Shown: one piece after another, positions 28,744 to 36,901 of the stretch
How the letters are laid out: each line of letters begins with the position of its first letter
Numbering within the stretch: position 1 is the stretch's first letter
DNA from: Mucilaginibacter rivuli
Lineage (GTDB): Bacteria; Bacteroidota; Bacteroidia; Sphingobacteriales; Sphingobacteriaceae
Assembly (NCBI RefSeq): GCF_019391655.1
Contig: NZ_JAHXPQ010000002.1
Location: 496,001 to 560,000, forward strand
Length of the DNA: 64,000 nucleotides
Direction of reading: 5' to 3'
Program-made: the position numbers and the translations under genes
The notes under the pieces: model-generated
What the model saw: the letters and a program-made list of their open reading frames with translations, nothing else
What the model was told of the DNA's origin: nothing
Databases searched by the model: none

Positions 28744-29877
28744 GTGATGAATAGAAAATACCTTTTAATATCGGGCACGTTGGCATTATTGGCATGGACA
28801 GCATGTAAACAGCCTGTAAAAACCAATGCCGCGCTGCCGCCAACACCGGTAAATATTGATACCGCCGAAAAAATGAACGCGGTATACTATGATCAGTTCC
28901 CCGGTATCGTAGTGCCTTTAAATAATGTAGAGTTGCGTTCGCAGGTTACAGGTTTTATAACAGGCATCACTTTTAAAGAGGGCGATATTGTTCAGCAAGG
29001 AAAAGTACTGTACGAAATTGACCGCCGCAAGTACGAGGCAGCTTACCAACAGGCACAGGCTGCCCTGCAAAATGCACAGGCCGGGCTTGTACGCTCACAA
29101 AAAGATGCCGACAGGTATAACCAGCTTTTAAAACAGGATGCGGTAGCCCGCCAGTTAGTTGATAATGCCGAAGCTACTTTAGCCACCAGCCAGAGCCAGG
29201 TAGCATCCGCGAAAGCAGGAGTAGCATCCGCAAAAACAGATCTTGATTTTTCGGTGATACGCGCGCCCTTTACAGGGAGGATAGGAATATCGCAGGTAAG
29301 GCTGGGTTCGCAGGTAACGGCGGGTACCACGTTGCTGAATACCATATCCAGCGAAGACCCTATAGCTGTTGATTTTGTTGTTGACGAAAACAGTATACCA
29401 CGCTTTAGCGGTATGATAGGGAAAACCGTTGCCGACTCCACTTTTCAATTGTTATTTGTCGGCAAAACACCATATACACACAACGGTAAAATAATAGTGG
29501 TTGACCGCGGTGTTGATAACCAATCGGGAACGATAAAGGTTCGCGTACAGTTTCCCAATCCTAAAAAGGAATTGATATCGGGCATGAGTTGTACACTTAA
29601 GGTGCTTAATAAAGAATCGGGTAATAATGTGGTAGTTCCTTACAAATCAATTGTTGAGCAAATGGGCGAGTTCTTTGTATTTATATCGCAGGATACGATT
29701 GCTAAACAACAGCGTGTAAAAGTTGGTCCAAGGGTTAACGATAAGATAGTAATACTGGATGGCGTGAACGAAGGTGATAAGATCATTACCGAAGGTTTGG
29801 GCCGCTTGCGCGATGGTGGCAAGATCATGGTTGGAATGCCAAAAAAACAAGGAACAGGGGCAGTCCCTGCAAAATAA
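28744..29877 (+). CDS. RND efflux periplasmic adaptor (membrane fusion protein)
   Basis: 377 residues. The N-terminus ends in a Cys after a hydrophobic stretch (LLAWTACKQP), so the protein is probably lipidated. The order is typical: lipoyl half-motif GFITGITFKEGDIVQQGKVL, alpha-hairpin rich in Gln and Ala (about 95-160), second lipoyl half with VIRAPFTGRIGISQVRLGSQV, beta-barrel and membrane-proximal domain. It bridges the RND pump and the TolC-like channel. It lies 8 nt after tolC and 18 nt before the pump gene. Start may be either of two adjacent ATG codons. Confidence 0.93.
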   Translation: MMNRKYLLISGTLALLAWTACKQPVKTNAALPPTPVNIDTAEKMNAVYYDQFPGIVVPLNNVELRSQVTGFITGITFKEGDIVQQGKVLYEIDRRKYEAAYQQAQAALQNAQAGLVRSQKDADRYNQLLKQDAVARQLVDNAEATLATSQSQVASAKAGVASAKTDLDFSVIRAPFTGRIGISQVRLGSQVTAGTTLLNTISSEDPIAVDFVVDENSIPRFSGMIGKTVADSTFQLLFVGKTPYTHNGKIIVVDRGVDNQSGTIKVRVQFPNPKKELISGMSCTLKVLNKESGNNVVVPYKSIVEQMGEFFVFISQDTIAKQQRVKVGPRVNDKIVILDGVNEGDKIITEGLGRLRDGGKIMVGMPKKQGTGAVPAK

Positions 29878-29895
29878 TTTAGAATCAGCTAAGCA

Positions 29896-32800
29896 ATGAT
29901 CGCAGAAACTTTTATAAAACGGCCCGTAACGGCCATCGTTATCTCCGTCGTTATTATTATTGTAGGGGTATTGGCGATGACCAGTTTACCGATAGGGCAA
30001 TATCCCGAAATTACACCGCCTACCGTACAGATAACAGGTAACTACATAGGCGCGGACGCGCAAACGGTGGAGCAAACGGTTGCCACCCCGGTAGAAGTAC
30101 AGGTGAATGGCACCCCCGGCATGACATACCTCACCAGCAACAGCACCAGTAACGGTGCCATGAGCATGACGGTAAACTTTGAAGTAGGTACCGATATTAA
30201 TGCCGCTACGCTTGATGTACAAAACCGTGTAAGCGTAGCACAGCCAAGCTTACCGCAAGAGGTGCAACGTTTAGGCTTAACCACCAAAAAACGTAACCCA
30301 AGTATTTTGATGCTGGTAGCCTTATATTCGCCAAAGGGATCGCATGATGTAACTTTTGTAGATAACTACGCTAATATATTTATCCGTGATGCCATCCTCA
30401 GAACAAAAGGCGTGGGCGACGTTGTGAGCCGTGCTGATGATTTTAGTATGCGCGTGTGGCTTAAGCCCGATAAACTGGCAGCATTAGGTATTACCGCCGC
30501 GCAGGTTACGCAGGCATTGCAGGAGCAAAACGCGCAAATAGCCGCGGGTACTGTAGGCGCGCCGCCACAACAAAACGCGCAAACCTTCGAGTACAGTGTA
30601 TATGTAAAAGGCCGCTTAGTTGAACCTGAAGAGTTTGGCAACATCGTTGTAAAAACAAACCCCGCTACAGGCGCGGTAGTTTACTTAAAAGATGTGGCAC
30701 GCATACAGTTAGGCAAGTTTAACTATGCCGGTAACTCCTATGTGGATGGTAAAAGGGCATCGTACCTGTTGGTTTACCAGGCACCGGGCAGTAATGCTAT
30801 AGAAACTGCCGAAGGGGTATATGCTACGATGAACGAATTGAAAAAAGCTTTCCCCAAAGATATTGACTATACCGTTCCCTTCGAATCGGTAACAGTGGTA
30901 AAGGTATCGGTGGGCGAGGTAGTTGATACTTTGCTTATCGCTTTGGCATTGGTTATTGTGGTAGTATTTCTGTTCTTACAAAGCTGGAGGGCAACGCTTA
31001 TCCCAATACTGGCTATCCCGGTATCTATTATCGGTACGTTTATTTTCTTTATCCCCTTAGGGTTTACCATTAACACTTTAACCTTATTTGGCTTTGTACT
31101 TGCTATTGGTATTGTGGTTGATGATGCCATTGTGGTGGTTGAGGCTGTGCAGCACTATATGGATGAAAAAGGCATGGCACCCCGCGAAGCGACATTACAT
31201 GCCATGCGCGATATATCGGCTCCGGTTATCGCTATCGCCCTTATTTTGGCGGCAGTGTTTGTGCCGGTTGGTTTTATACCCGGTATAGTTGGGCGTTTGT
31301 ACCAGCAGTTTGCCATTACTATTGCCATATCGGTATTGATATCGGCTTTTGTGGCTTTATCATTAACCCCAGCCTTGTGTACGTTGATATTAAGGCCAAT
31401 GAAACTGAGCGAATCATCAACAGGCTTAAATAAGTTCTTCTATAATTTTAATACCTGGTTTACAAAGTTATCGGGTAAGTACCGTAACGGTGTAGCCGGG
31501 TGGATAAAAAAACCGGTATTGGTGGTGGTATTGTTGGTGTGTATCATCGTAGGTGCGGTATTCCTGTTCAAAACAAAACCTACCGGTTTTATACCTGTGG
31601 AAGATGATGGCCGTGTGTATATTACATTCGATCTGCCTGAAGCATCATCAACAACGCGTACAGTAGCTGTAATACATCGCATTATGAGTATATTGGATAC
31701 TACACCAGGTATTGGGCATTACGCAGCCTTAGGTGGTTTGAATGTGGTATCCTTCGCTACGAAATCAAACAGTGGTACCATATTTTGCCAGTTGAAACCC
31801 TGGGATGAACGAAAAACCAAACAAGAGCAGTTACTGGGTGAGAAGGGGTTGGTAGCAAGTTTGCAAAAGAAACTATCCGGCGCCGTGAGAGAGGCCAACA
31901 TTGTGGTGATACCGCCACCGCCAATACCCGGTTTGGGTACAACGGCAGGTTTCGCATTCAATTTGGAGCAGCGTGAGGCCGGTGCCGATATTAAAAGCTT
32001 TGAAGGTGTAATGCGGCAGTTTTTAGATACGCTGGGTAAACGCAAGGAGATAGGCAAGGCATTTTCTTTCTTTACAGCGAGAACACCGGGCTATCAACTC
32101 ACCATTGATCGCGAAAAGTGTAAAAAACTGGGGGTAAGCATATCTGATGTAGGTAACGCCCTGCAAACCTATTTAGGTAGCTCTTACGTGAACGATTTTA
32201 CCATTTACGGGCGTAACTTCCGTGTTGTTGAGCAGGCTGATACTGCTTACCGGTCGGATATTAAAAACCTGAACCAGTTTTTTGTACGCAACTCGGTTGG
32301 CGCTATGGTGCCTTTAAGCACATTAACAAGCTATAAGGTAACCGAAAGCGCACCGCTGATATCTCACTTTAACCTTTTCCGGGCAACCGAAATTGATGGT
32401 AACCCTGCACCGGGATACAGCAGCGGCGATGCTCTGAACGCGCTGGAAGAAGTTGCAAAAACTTTACCGCAAGGTTACGGTTATGAGTTTTCGGGTCTGA
32501 GTCGTGAGGAAAAGAAGGCAGGGTCCAAAAGCACTTATATCTTCCTGCTGTCTATCACTTTTGTGTTCCTGTTCCTGGCGGCATTGTATGAGAGCTGGTC
32601 AGTGCCATTCTCAGTACTGCTGGCAGTACCTATCGGGGCCTTTGGCGCAATTTTAACGCTTACCTTTATGCCGGGCTTAACCGATAACGTTTACGCGCAG
32701 ATAGGTTTGATAACGCTCATTGGTTTGGCAGCCAAAAATGCCATCCTGATCGTTGAGTTTGCCAAAGAACGTGTGGATACCGGGATGGAGGTTGTTGCAG

Positions 32801-33078
32801 CTACTCTTGAAGCTGTAAAACTAAGACTAAGGCCGATCATCATGACGTCGATGGCGTTCATTTTAGGTGTAGGCCCTTTGCTGTTTGCATCGGGCGCCGG
32901 TGCCGAGGCGAGGAAGACCATTGGTTATACGGTATTTGGTGGTATGTTATCGGCAACCTTGCTGGCCATATTTATTGTACCGGTATTATTTGTGCTCATT
33001 ACAAAATTCAGTTACGGTAAAAAGAAACTTACCGAAATGCACGAGCATTATAAACCAGATCCGGATATATTGCATTGA
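29896..33078 (+). CDS. RND multidrug efflux pump (HAE1/AcrB type)
   Basis: 1060 residues, full length for AcrB-like pumps. The N-terminal MIAETFIKRPVTAIVISVVI, the proline-rich start of the porter domain (SLPIGQYPEITPPTVQ), and the proton-relay motif in TM4 (GFVLAIGIVVDDAIVVVEAV, Asp-Asp) are present, as is the second copy with LIGLAAKNAILIVEFAKE. The substrate is likely hydrophobic drugs, dyes or bile-salt-like compounds, but cannot be read. A terminator follows directly, closing the three-gene operon. Confidence 0.95.
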   Translation: MIAETFIKRPVTAIVISVVIIIVGVLAMTSLPIGQYPEITPPTVQITGNYIGADAQTVEQTVATPVEVQVNGTPGMTYLTSNSTSNGAMSMTVNFEVGTDINAATLDVQNRVSVAQPSLPQEVQRLGLTTKKRNPSILMLVALYSPKGSHDVTFVDNYANIFIRDAILRTKGVGDVVSRADDFSMRVWLKPDKLAALGITAAQVTQALQEQNAQIAAGTVGAPPQQNAQTFEYSVYVKGRLVEPEEFGNIVVKTNPATGAVVYLKDVARIQLGKFNYAGNSYVDGKRASYLLVYQAPGSNAIETAEGVYATMNELKKAFPKDIDYTVPFESVTVVKVSVGEVVDTLLIALALVIVVVFLFLQSWRATLIPILAIPVSIIGTFIFFIPLGFTINTLTLFGFVLAIGIVVDDAIVVVEAVQHYMDEKGMAPREATLHAMRDISAPVIAIALILAAVFVPVGFIPGIVGRLYQQFAITIAISVLISAFVALSLTPALCTLILRPMKLSESSTGLNKFFYNFNTWFTKLSGKYRNGVAGWIKKPVLVVVLLVCIIVGAVFLFKTKPTGFIPVEDDGRVYITFDLPEASSTTRTVAVIHRIMSILDTTPGIGHYAALGGLNVVSFATKSNSGTIFCQLKPWDERKTKQEQLLGEKGLVASLQKKLSGAVREANIVVIPPPPIPGLGTTAGFAFNLEQREAGADIKSFEGVMRQFLDTLGKRKEIGKAFSFFTARTPGYQLTIDREKCKKLGVSISDVGNALQTYLGSSYVNDFTIYGRNFRVVEQADTAYRSDIKNLNQFFVRNSVGAMVPLSTLTSYKVTESAPLISHFNLFRATEIDGNPAPGYSSGDALNALEEVAKTLPQGYGYEFSGLSREEKKAGSKSTYIFLLSITFVFLFLAALYESWSVPFSVLLAVPIGAFGAILTLTFMPGLTDNVYAQIGLITLIGLAAKNAILIVEFAKERVDTGMEVVAATLEAVKLRLRPIIMTSMAFILGVGPLLFASGAGAEARKTIGYTVFGGMLSATLLAIFIVPVLFVLITKFSYGKKKLTEMHEHYKPDPDILH

Positions 33079-33090
33079 GTTAAATAATAT

Positions 33091-33114
33091 AAGGAGCCGC
33101 AAGGCTCCTTTTTT
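33091..33114 (+). terminator. Intrinsic terminator of the RND operon
   Basis: AAGGAGCC, loop GCAA, GGCTCCTT, then TTTT: an 8-bp perfect stem 12 nt after the pump stop codon. Confidence 0.9.
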
Positions 33115-33208
33115 GTTGGATGGGATCTGCAACAGATGGCACAGGATGGTCCTTTTATTATTTGATTTTTTTTTAATATAACTTGCAGCGCCAATAAACC
33201 TTTTTTAT

Positions 33209-34213
33209 ATGATTACAGATTCATTCCCGCCAAGGTATAAGATCAGCGTTGTATGCTGCCTGCTTATGTTATACTGTAGCTTTTGTATGGCTCAAAAATC
33301 TCCTGATAAGATCATTGGTGCTGATATTTCGTGGTTGCCGCAGTTTGAAGAGCAGGGCAAAAAGTATTATGAAAATGATCAAGCTACCGATGCTATTCAG
33401 ATATTGAAGGATAAGGGCTTTAACTATATCCGCCTGCGCATTTTTAATAACCCGAGGGCAGATAGTGGCTACTCTAAAAAAGGATACTGCGACCTTGAGG
33501 GGACAAAGAAAATGGCGCTGCGCATAAAAGCTGCAGGGATGGGCTTTTTATTGGACTTCCATTACAGCGATACCTGGGCCGATCCGGGTAAGCAGTATAT
33601 CCCTTCGGCATGGAAAAAACTGAGCTATGCTTTGTTGCAGGACTCGGTACGCGCATTTACCAAAAAAGTACTGAAAGAGCTAAAAGACCAGGGTACGCCG
33701 CCCGATATGGTGCAGGTGGGCAACGAAATTAACCATGGTATGATGTGGCCTATAGCCAATATCAAACACCTGGATACACTGGCAGGTGTTTTAAAGGCAG
33801 GTATAGCCGGCGTGAAAGACGAGAATAAGAAAGCGAAAATTATGCTCCACATTGCCTGCGGTGGCCAAAATAAAGAATCGCGGTACTTTTTGGATAATAT
33901 GATTGCCCGCAATGTGAAATTTGATATCATCGGCGAAAGCTATTACCCCGAATGGCACGGTACCATTACCGACCTGAAAAATAACCTGAACGACCTGGCA
34001 GCCCGCTACAAGCAGGATATTATTGTAGTAGAATATACCAAATTAAAAATGGAGGTAAATGATGCAGCGTTCACCATTCCGGGTAAAAAAATCACGGGTA
34101 CTTTTATTTGGGAGCCATTAAGTTACCAGGAAGCGGTATTTGATAAAACAGGCCACCCGAATGCATATTTAGATATGTACCCGGTGATAAAACAGAAATA
34201 CGGGGTTAAATAG
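33209..34213 (+). CDS. GH53 arabinogalactan endo-beta-1,4-galactanase
   Basis: 334 residues with a signal peptide ending near FCMAQ. The TIM-barrel motifs of GH53 are all visible: IIGADISWLPQFEEQG, GFNYIRLRIFNNP, GFLLDFHYSDTWADPGKQ, the acid/base Glu in VGNEINHGMMWP, GESYYPEWHG and the nucleophile Glu in VVEYTK. The enzyme cuts beta-1,4-galactan side chains of rhamnogalacturonan I. The GH2 and GH35 genes that follow could then remove galactose from the oligomers. A strong hairpin repeat begins 3 nt after the stop codon. Confidence 0.93.
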   Translation: MITDSFPPRYKISVVCCLLMLYCSFCMAQKSPDKIIGADISWLPQFEEQGKKYYENDQATDAIQILKDKGFNYIRLRIFNNPRADSGYSKKGYCDLEGTKKMALRIKAAGMGFLLDFHYSDTWADPGKQYIPSAWKKLSYALLQDSVRAFTKKVLKELKDQGTPPDMVQVGNEINHGMMWPIANIKHLDTLAGVLKAGIAGVKDENKKAKIMLHIACGGQNKESRYFLDNMIARNVKFDIIGESYYPEWHGTITDLKNNLNDLAARYKQDIIVVEYTKLKMEVNDAAFTIPGKKITGTFIWEPLSYQEAVFDKTGHPNAYLDMYPVIKQKYGVK

Positions 34214-34215
34214 GT

Positions 34216-34265
34216 TTGCCGAAGTTGCAAACTTCGGCAATTGTTGCCACAAGTTTGAAAACTTG
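34216..34265. repeat. Double hairpin repeat (GCCGAAGT family) after GH53
   Basis: TTGCCGAAGT and ACTTCGGCAA form a perfect 10-bp stem around a 5-nt loop. A second small hairpin, CAAGTT and AACTTG, follows (34250-34265). The GCCGAAGTT stem recurs after the GH2 gene at 36734-36757, together with CAAGT/ACTTG arms, so this appears to be a dispersed element. It could also end the GH53 transcript, though no long U-tract follows. Confidence 0.65.
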
Positions 34266-34304
34266 CAGCAGCACCTTTATTTAAAATGAAATATAATATA
34301 ATAC

Positions 34305-36674
34305 ATGAAGAAAATACTTTTAGGCCTGTTATTGGCCGGTTCGGTTTTTAAGGTTGAGGCGCAAAGTAACCCCGGTACATTGTTTAACAGGGATTGGGAG
34401 TTTGTTAAGGATATTGATACAGCTATCTCTAAGGAAACTCTAGCATCGCATAAAGCTACTGCTGTAAAGTGGGAGAAGGTTTCGCTGCCGCATACACCGC
34501 AAATTGAATCGGTTATTAAAGTTAAAGAGCAATGGCAGGGAACGTGCTATTACCGCAAGTATTTTACTGTGCCTGTAACGGATAAGGGTAAATACATTGC
34601 CATACAGTTTGAAGGTGCAATGAACGACGCGGATGTCTATTTAAATGGTGTACATCTTGCTAAACACATAGGTGGGTATCTTCCATTTTATATAGATCTG
34701 TATAACGGCTTAAAATATGGGCAGGAAAATGTATTGTTAGTAAAATTGGTAAACGTAGATAACGCTCATATCCCACCAGGTAAACCAATTAAAGACCTTG
34801 ACTTCAATTTTTATGGCGGCATATACCGTAATGCATGGTTAATCATCAAAAACTGGACACACATTAGTAACGCGGTTGCTGCAAATCATGAAGCAGGTGG
34901 GGGGGTGATGGTGCATTATGAGGATGTGACCACCGCTTCCGCTAAGGTTGTGGTTAAAACGGAAGTGCTGAATGAGAAGTCACGTAGTAATTATCTTGTT
35001 AATTTAAACCTTATTGGAAAAGATGGAAAGATTGTTTCAAGTTCAAAGTCGGATTTGCGACGTCTTTCTGAAAATGGTTTGACCAGTTTTGAACAAAGTA
35101 TGTTGGTTGATAAACCAGCGCTGTGGTCTCCAATGCATCCAAATTTGTATATCTTAAAAGTACAGGTGGTTGTTAACGGCAAAGTGGTAGATGAGCAGGA
35201 GCAAAAAATCGGTATTAAAACCTTCCGCTTTGAGCCAGGCGCGTTTTACCTGAACGGCGAAAAGCTGAATATTGTAGGTACCAACCGCCACCAGGAATAT
35301 CCCTATATTGGTTACGCCTTGAGTGATAACTCCCAATACCGCGATGCATGGAAAATTAAAGAAGCCGGGTTCAACTTTGTGCGCTGTTCGCATTACCCGC
35401 CTTCGCCCGCATTTTTGGATGCCTGCGATGAGTTGGGTATTTTGGTGATGGATGCCATACCGGGCTGGCAGTTTTTTGGCGATGAAGTTTTTCAGGAGAA
35501 TAGTTATCAGGATATTCGCGATATGATACATCGCGACCGTAATCATGCCTCAATAGTACTTTGGGAAGCGAGTTTAAATGAATCGCGGATGAGTAAGCCA
35601 TATATGGATAAGGCTCACAAGATCGTACATGCCGAACTGCCGTTTAAGGATGTGTTTTCGACAGGTTGGATAGATTATGCTTATGATGTATCTAATCCCG
35701 CAAGGCAACATGCCAAAGCGCCCGAGTACTGGAAAAAATATGGCAAGCAAAAACCATTGCTGTTAGCCGAGTATGGCGATTGGGAGTACTATGCTCAAAA
35801 CGCGGGCTTTAACCAAAAAGCATACGAGGGACTGAAAAAAGAAGAACGAAACTCGCGCCAGTTACGTACCGATGGCGAGGGCAGGATGCTGCAACAGGCT
35901 TATAATTTCCAGGAGTCACACAATGACGATCTGAATGGCCCCAATTTTGGCGATGCCAACTGGGTGATGTTTGATTATAAACGGGGTTATGCAAGCGATA
36001 TTGAATCATCGGGCATAATGGATATTTACCGATTGCCCAAGTTCGCGTTTTACTTTTACCAGAGCCAGTATGGGCCAAAGCCGGATGATAAGGGTTTTGG
36101 GAAACCGATGGTGTTTATTGCCAATTATTGGAATGATCCGGCAACAAAGAGTGTAAAGGTATATAGCAATTGTGATGAAGTGGAGTTGTTTTTGAATGGT
36201 AAATCGCTTGGAAAACAACATCCCGATAAGGATGCGTATTCGAATAATTTGCCGCACCCGCCGTTTACGTTTGCTATTAGCCAATTTGAAAAAGGGAAAT
36301 TGGAGGCTGTGGGGTACGTTGCAGGGGTGAAGGTGGCGGGAATGGTAAGGATGACGCCGGAGAAAGCTGATCATGTAATTTTAACAATTGATAATAACGG
36401 AAAAAATATTGGTGAGGTTGGAGATGTTATATTAGCTTATGCGAGCGTAGTAGATAAAAATGGAACAGTTATACCAGACGCAACTAATGAAATTAAGCTT
36501 ACATCAAAAGGCGATATGAGCATTATTAGTGATAGTGTAAAGAAATGTGAAGCTGGTGTAGCTACGTTTTTATTGAAAAGAGTCGCCAAAAAGGGCTCGA
36601 TTTATGTAATGCCTTCATCAGAAATCCCTGAACACTTAAATGCCGAGGGCTATGGGGTGCAAACTGTCCAATAG
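34305..36674 (+). CDS. GH2 beta-galactosidase-like glycoside hydrolase
   Basis: 789 residues with a signal peptide (ending near KVEAQ). Domain order fits GH2: jelly-roll sugar-binding domain (WQGTCYYRKYFTVP, FEGAMNDADVYLNGV), Ig-like domain, and TIM barrel beginning near GEKLNIVGTNRHQEYP. The acid/base is Glu in LWEASLNES and the nucleophile is probably Glu in LLAEYGDWEY. A C-terminal Ig-like/DUF4982-type region follows (VKVYSNCDEVELFLNGKSLGK). In this cluster the likely substrate is beta-galactosides from galactan; beta-glucuronidase or mannosidase activity is not excluded. A G7 run at 34899-34905 lies inside the frame. Confidence 0.88.
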   Translation: MKKILLGLLLAGSVFKVEAQSNPGTLFNRDWEFVKDIDTAISKETLASHKATAVKWEKVSLPHTPQIESVIKVKEQWQGTCYYRKYFTVPVTDKGKYIAIQFEGAMNDADVYLNGVHLAKHIGGYLPFYIDLYNGLKYGQENVLLVKLVNVDNAHIPPGKPIKDLDFNFYGGIYRNAWLIIKNWTHISNAVAANHEAGGGVMVHYEDVTTASAKVVVKTEVLNEKSRSNYLVNLNLIGKDGKIVSSSKSDLRRLSENGLTSFEQSMLVDKPALWSPMHPNLYILKVQVVVNGKVVDEQEQKIGIKTFRFEPGAFYLNGEKLNIVGTNRHQEYPYIGYALSDNSQYRDAWKIKEAGFNFVRCSHYPPSPAFLDACDELGILVMDAIPGWQFFGDEVFQENSYQDIRDMIHRDRNHASIVLWEASLNESRMSKPYMDKAHKIVHAELPFKDVFSTGWIDYAYDVSNPARQHAKAPEYWKKYGKQKPLLLAEYGDWEYYAQNAGFNQKAYEGLKKEERNSRQLRTDGEGRMLQQAYNFQESHNDDLNGPNFGDANWVMFDYKRGYASDIESSGIMDIYRLPKFAFYFYQSQYGPKPDDKGFGKPMVFIANYWNDPATKSVKVYSNCDEVELFLNGKSLGKQHPDKDAYSNNLPHPPFTFAISQFEKGKLEAVGYVAGVKVAGMVRMTPEKADHVILTIDNNGKNIGEVGDVILAYASVVDKNGTVIPDATNEIKLTSKGDMSIISDSVKKCEAGVATFLLKRVAKKGSIYVMPSSEIPEHLNAEGYGVQTVQ

Positions 36675-36697
36675 ATACTATATAAATAAGCATGTCC

Positions 36698-36792
36698 ACT
36701 TGCTCACGCAAGTCTGTGACTTGTGGTTACCATAGCCGAAGTTTCTTAACTTCGGCTTGCCGCTAAAGGCACAGACTTGCGGGAGTACAAGT
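36698..36792. repeat. Nested palindromic repeat between GH2 and GH35 genes
   Basis: Outer arms ACTTGCTCACGCAAGTCTGTG (here in part, 36698-36718) pair with the complement at 36770-36792 with few mismatches. An inner 10-bp perfect hairpin AGCCGAAGTT/AACTTCGGCT sits at 36734-36757. The inner stem matches the repeat after the GH53 gene. The whole element is about 95 nt, close in size to the other long palindromes in this window. Confidence 0.65.
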
Positions 36793-36901
36793 TAAATACC
36801 CGTGTCGCTTTCCTAATTGTACATTGAAACAACAGAACAGTACAGGACAGTATGTTATTTTTATCGCTTTAATTTGTAGTTGTTAAACCTGCATCATACC
36901 A

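Noticed and set aside
29986..32921. Several minus-strand open frames of 66-112 codons inside the RND pump gene
   Set aside because: They lie antisense to a clear full-length pump gene, have no family features, and are expected from codon bias.
34899..34905. G7 runs in the GH2 gene, and likewise in the DUF5686 gene (18908-18914) and the DUF2063 gene (48161-48167)
   Set aside because: They could allow slippage, but seven is short for phase variation, all frames are intact, and no invertase or other phase-variable feature is near.
34216..36792. Repeats as a possible CRISPR array
   Set aside because: The repeats are palindromes at separate sites with unequal spacing and no spacer series; no cas genes are present.
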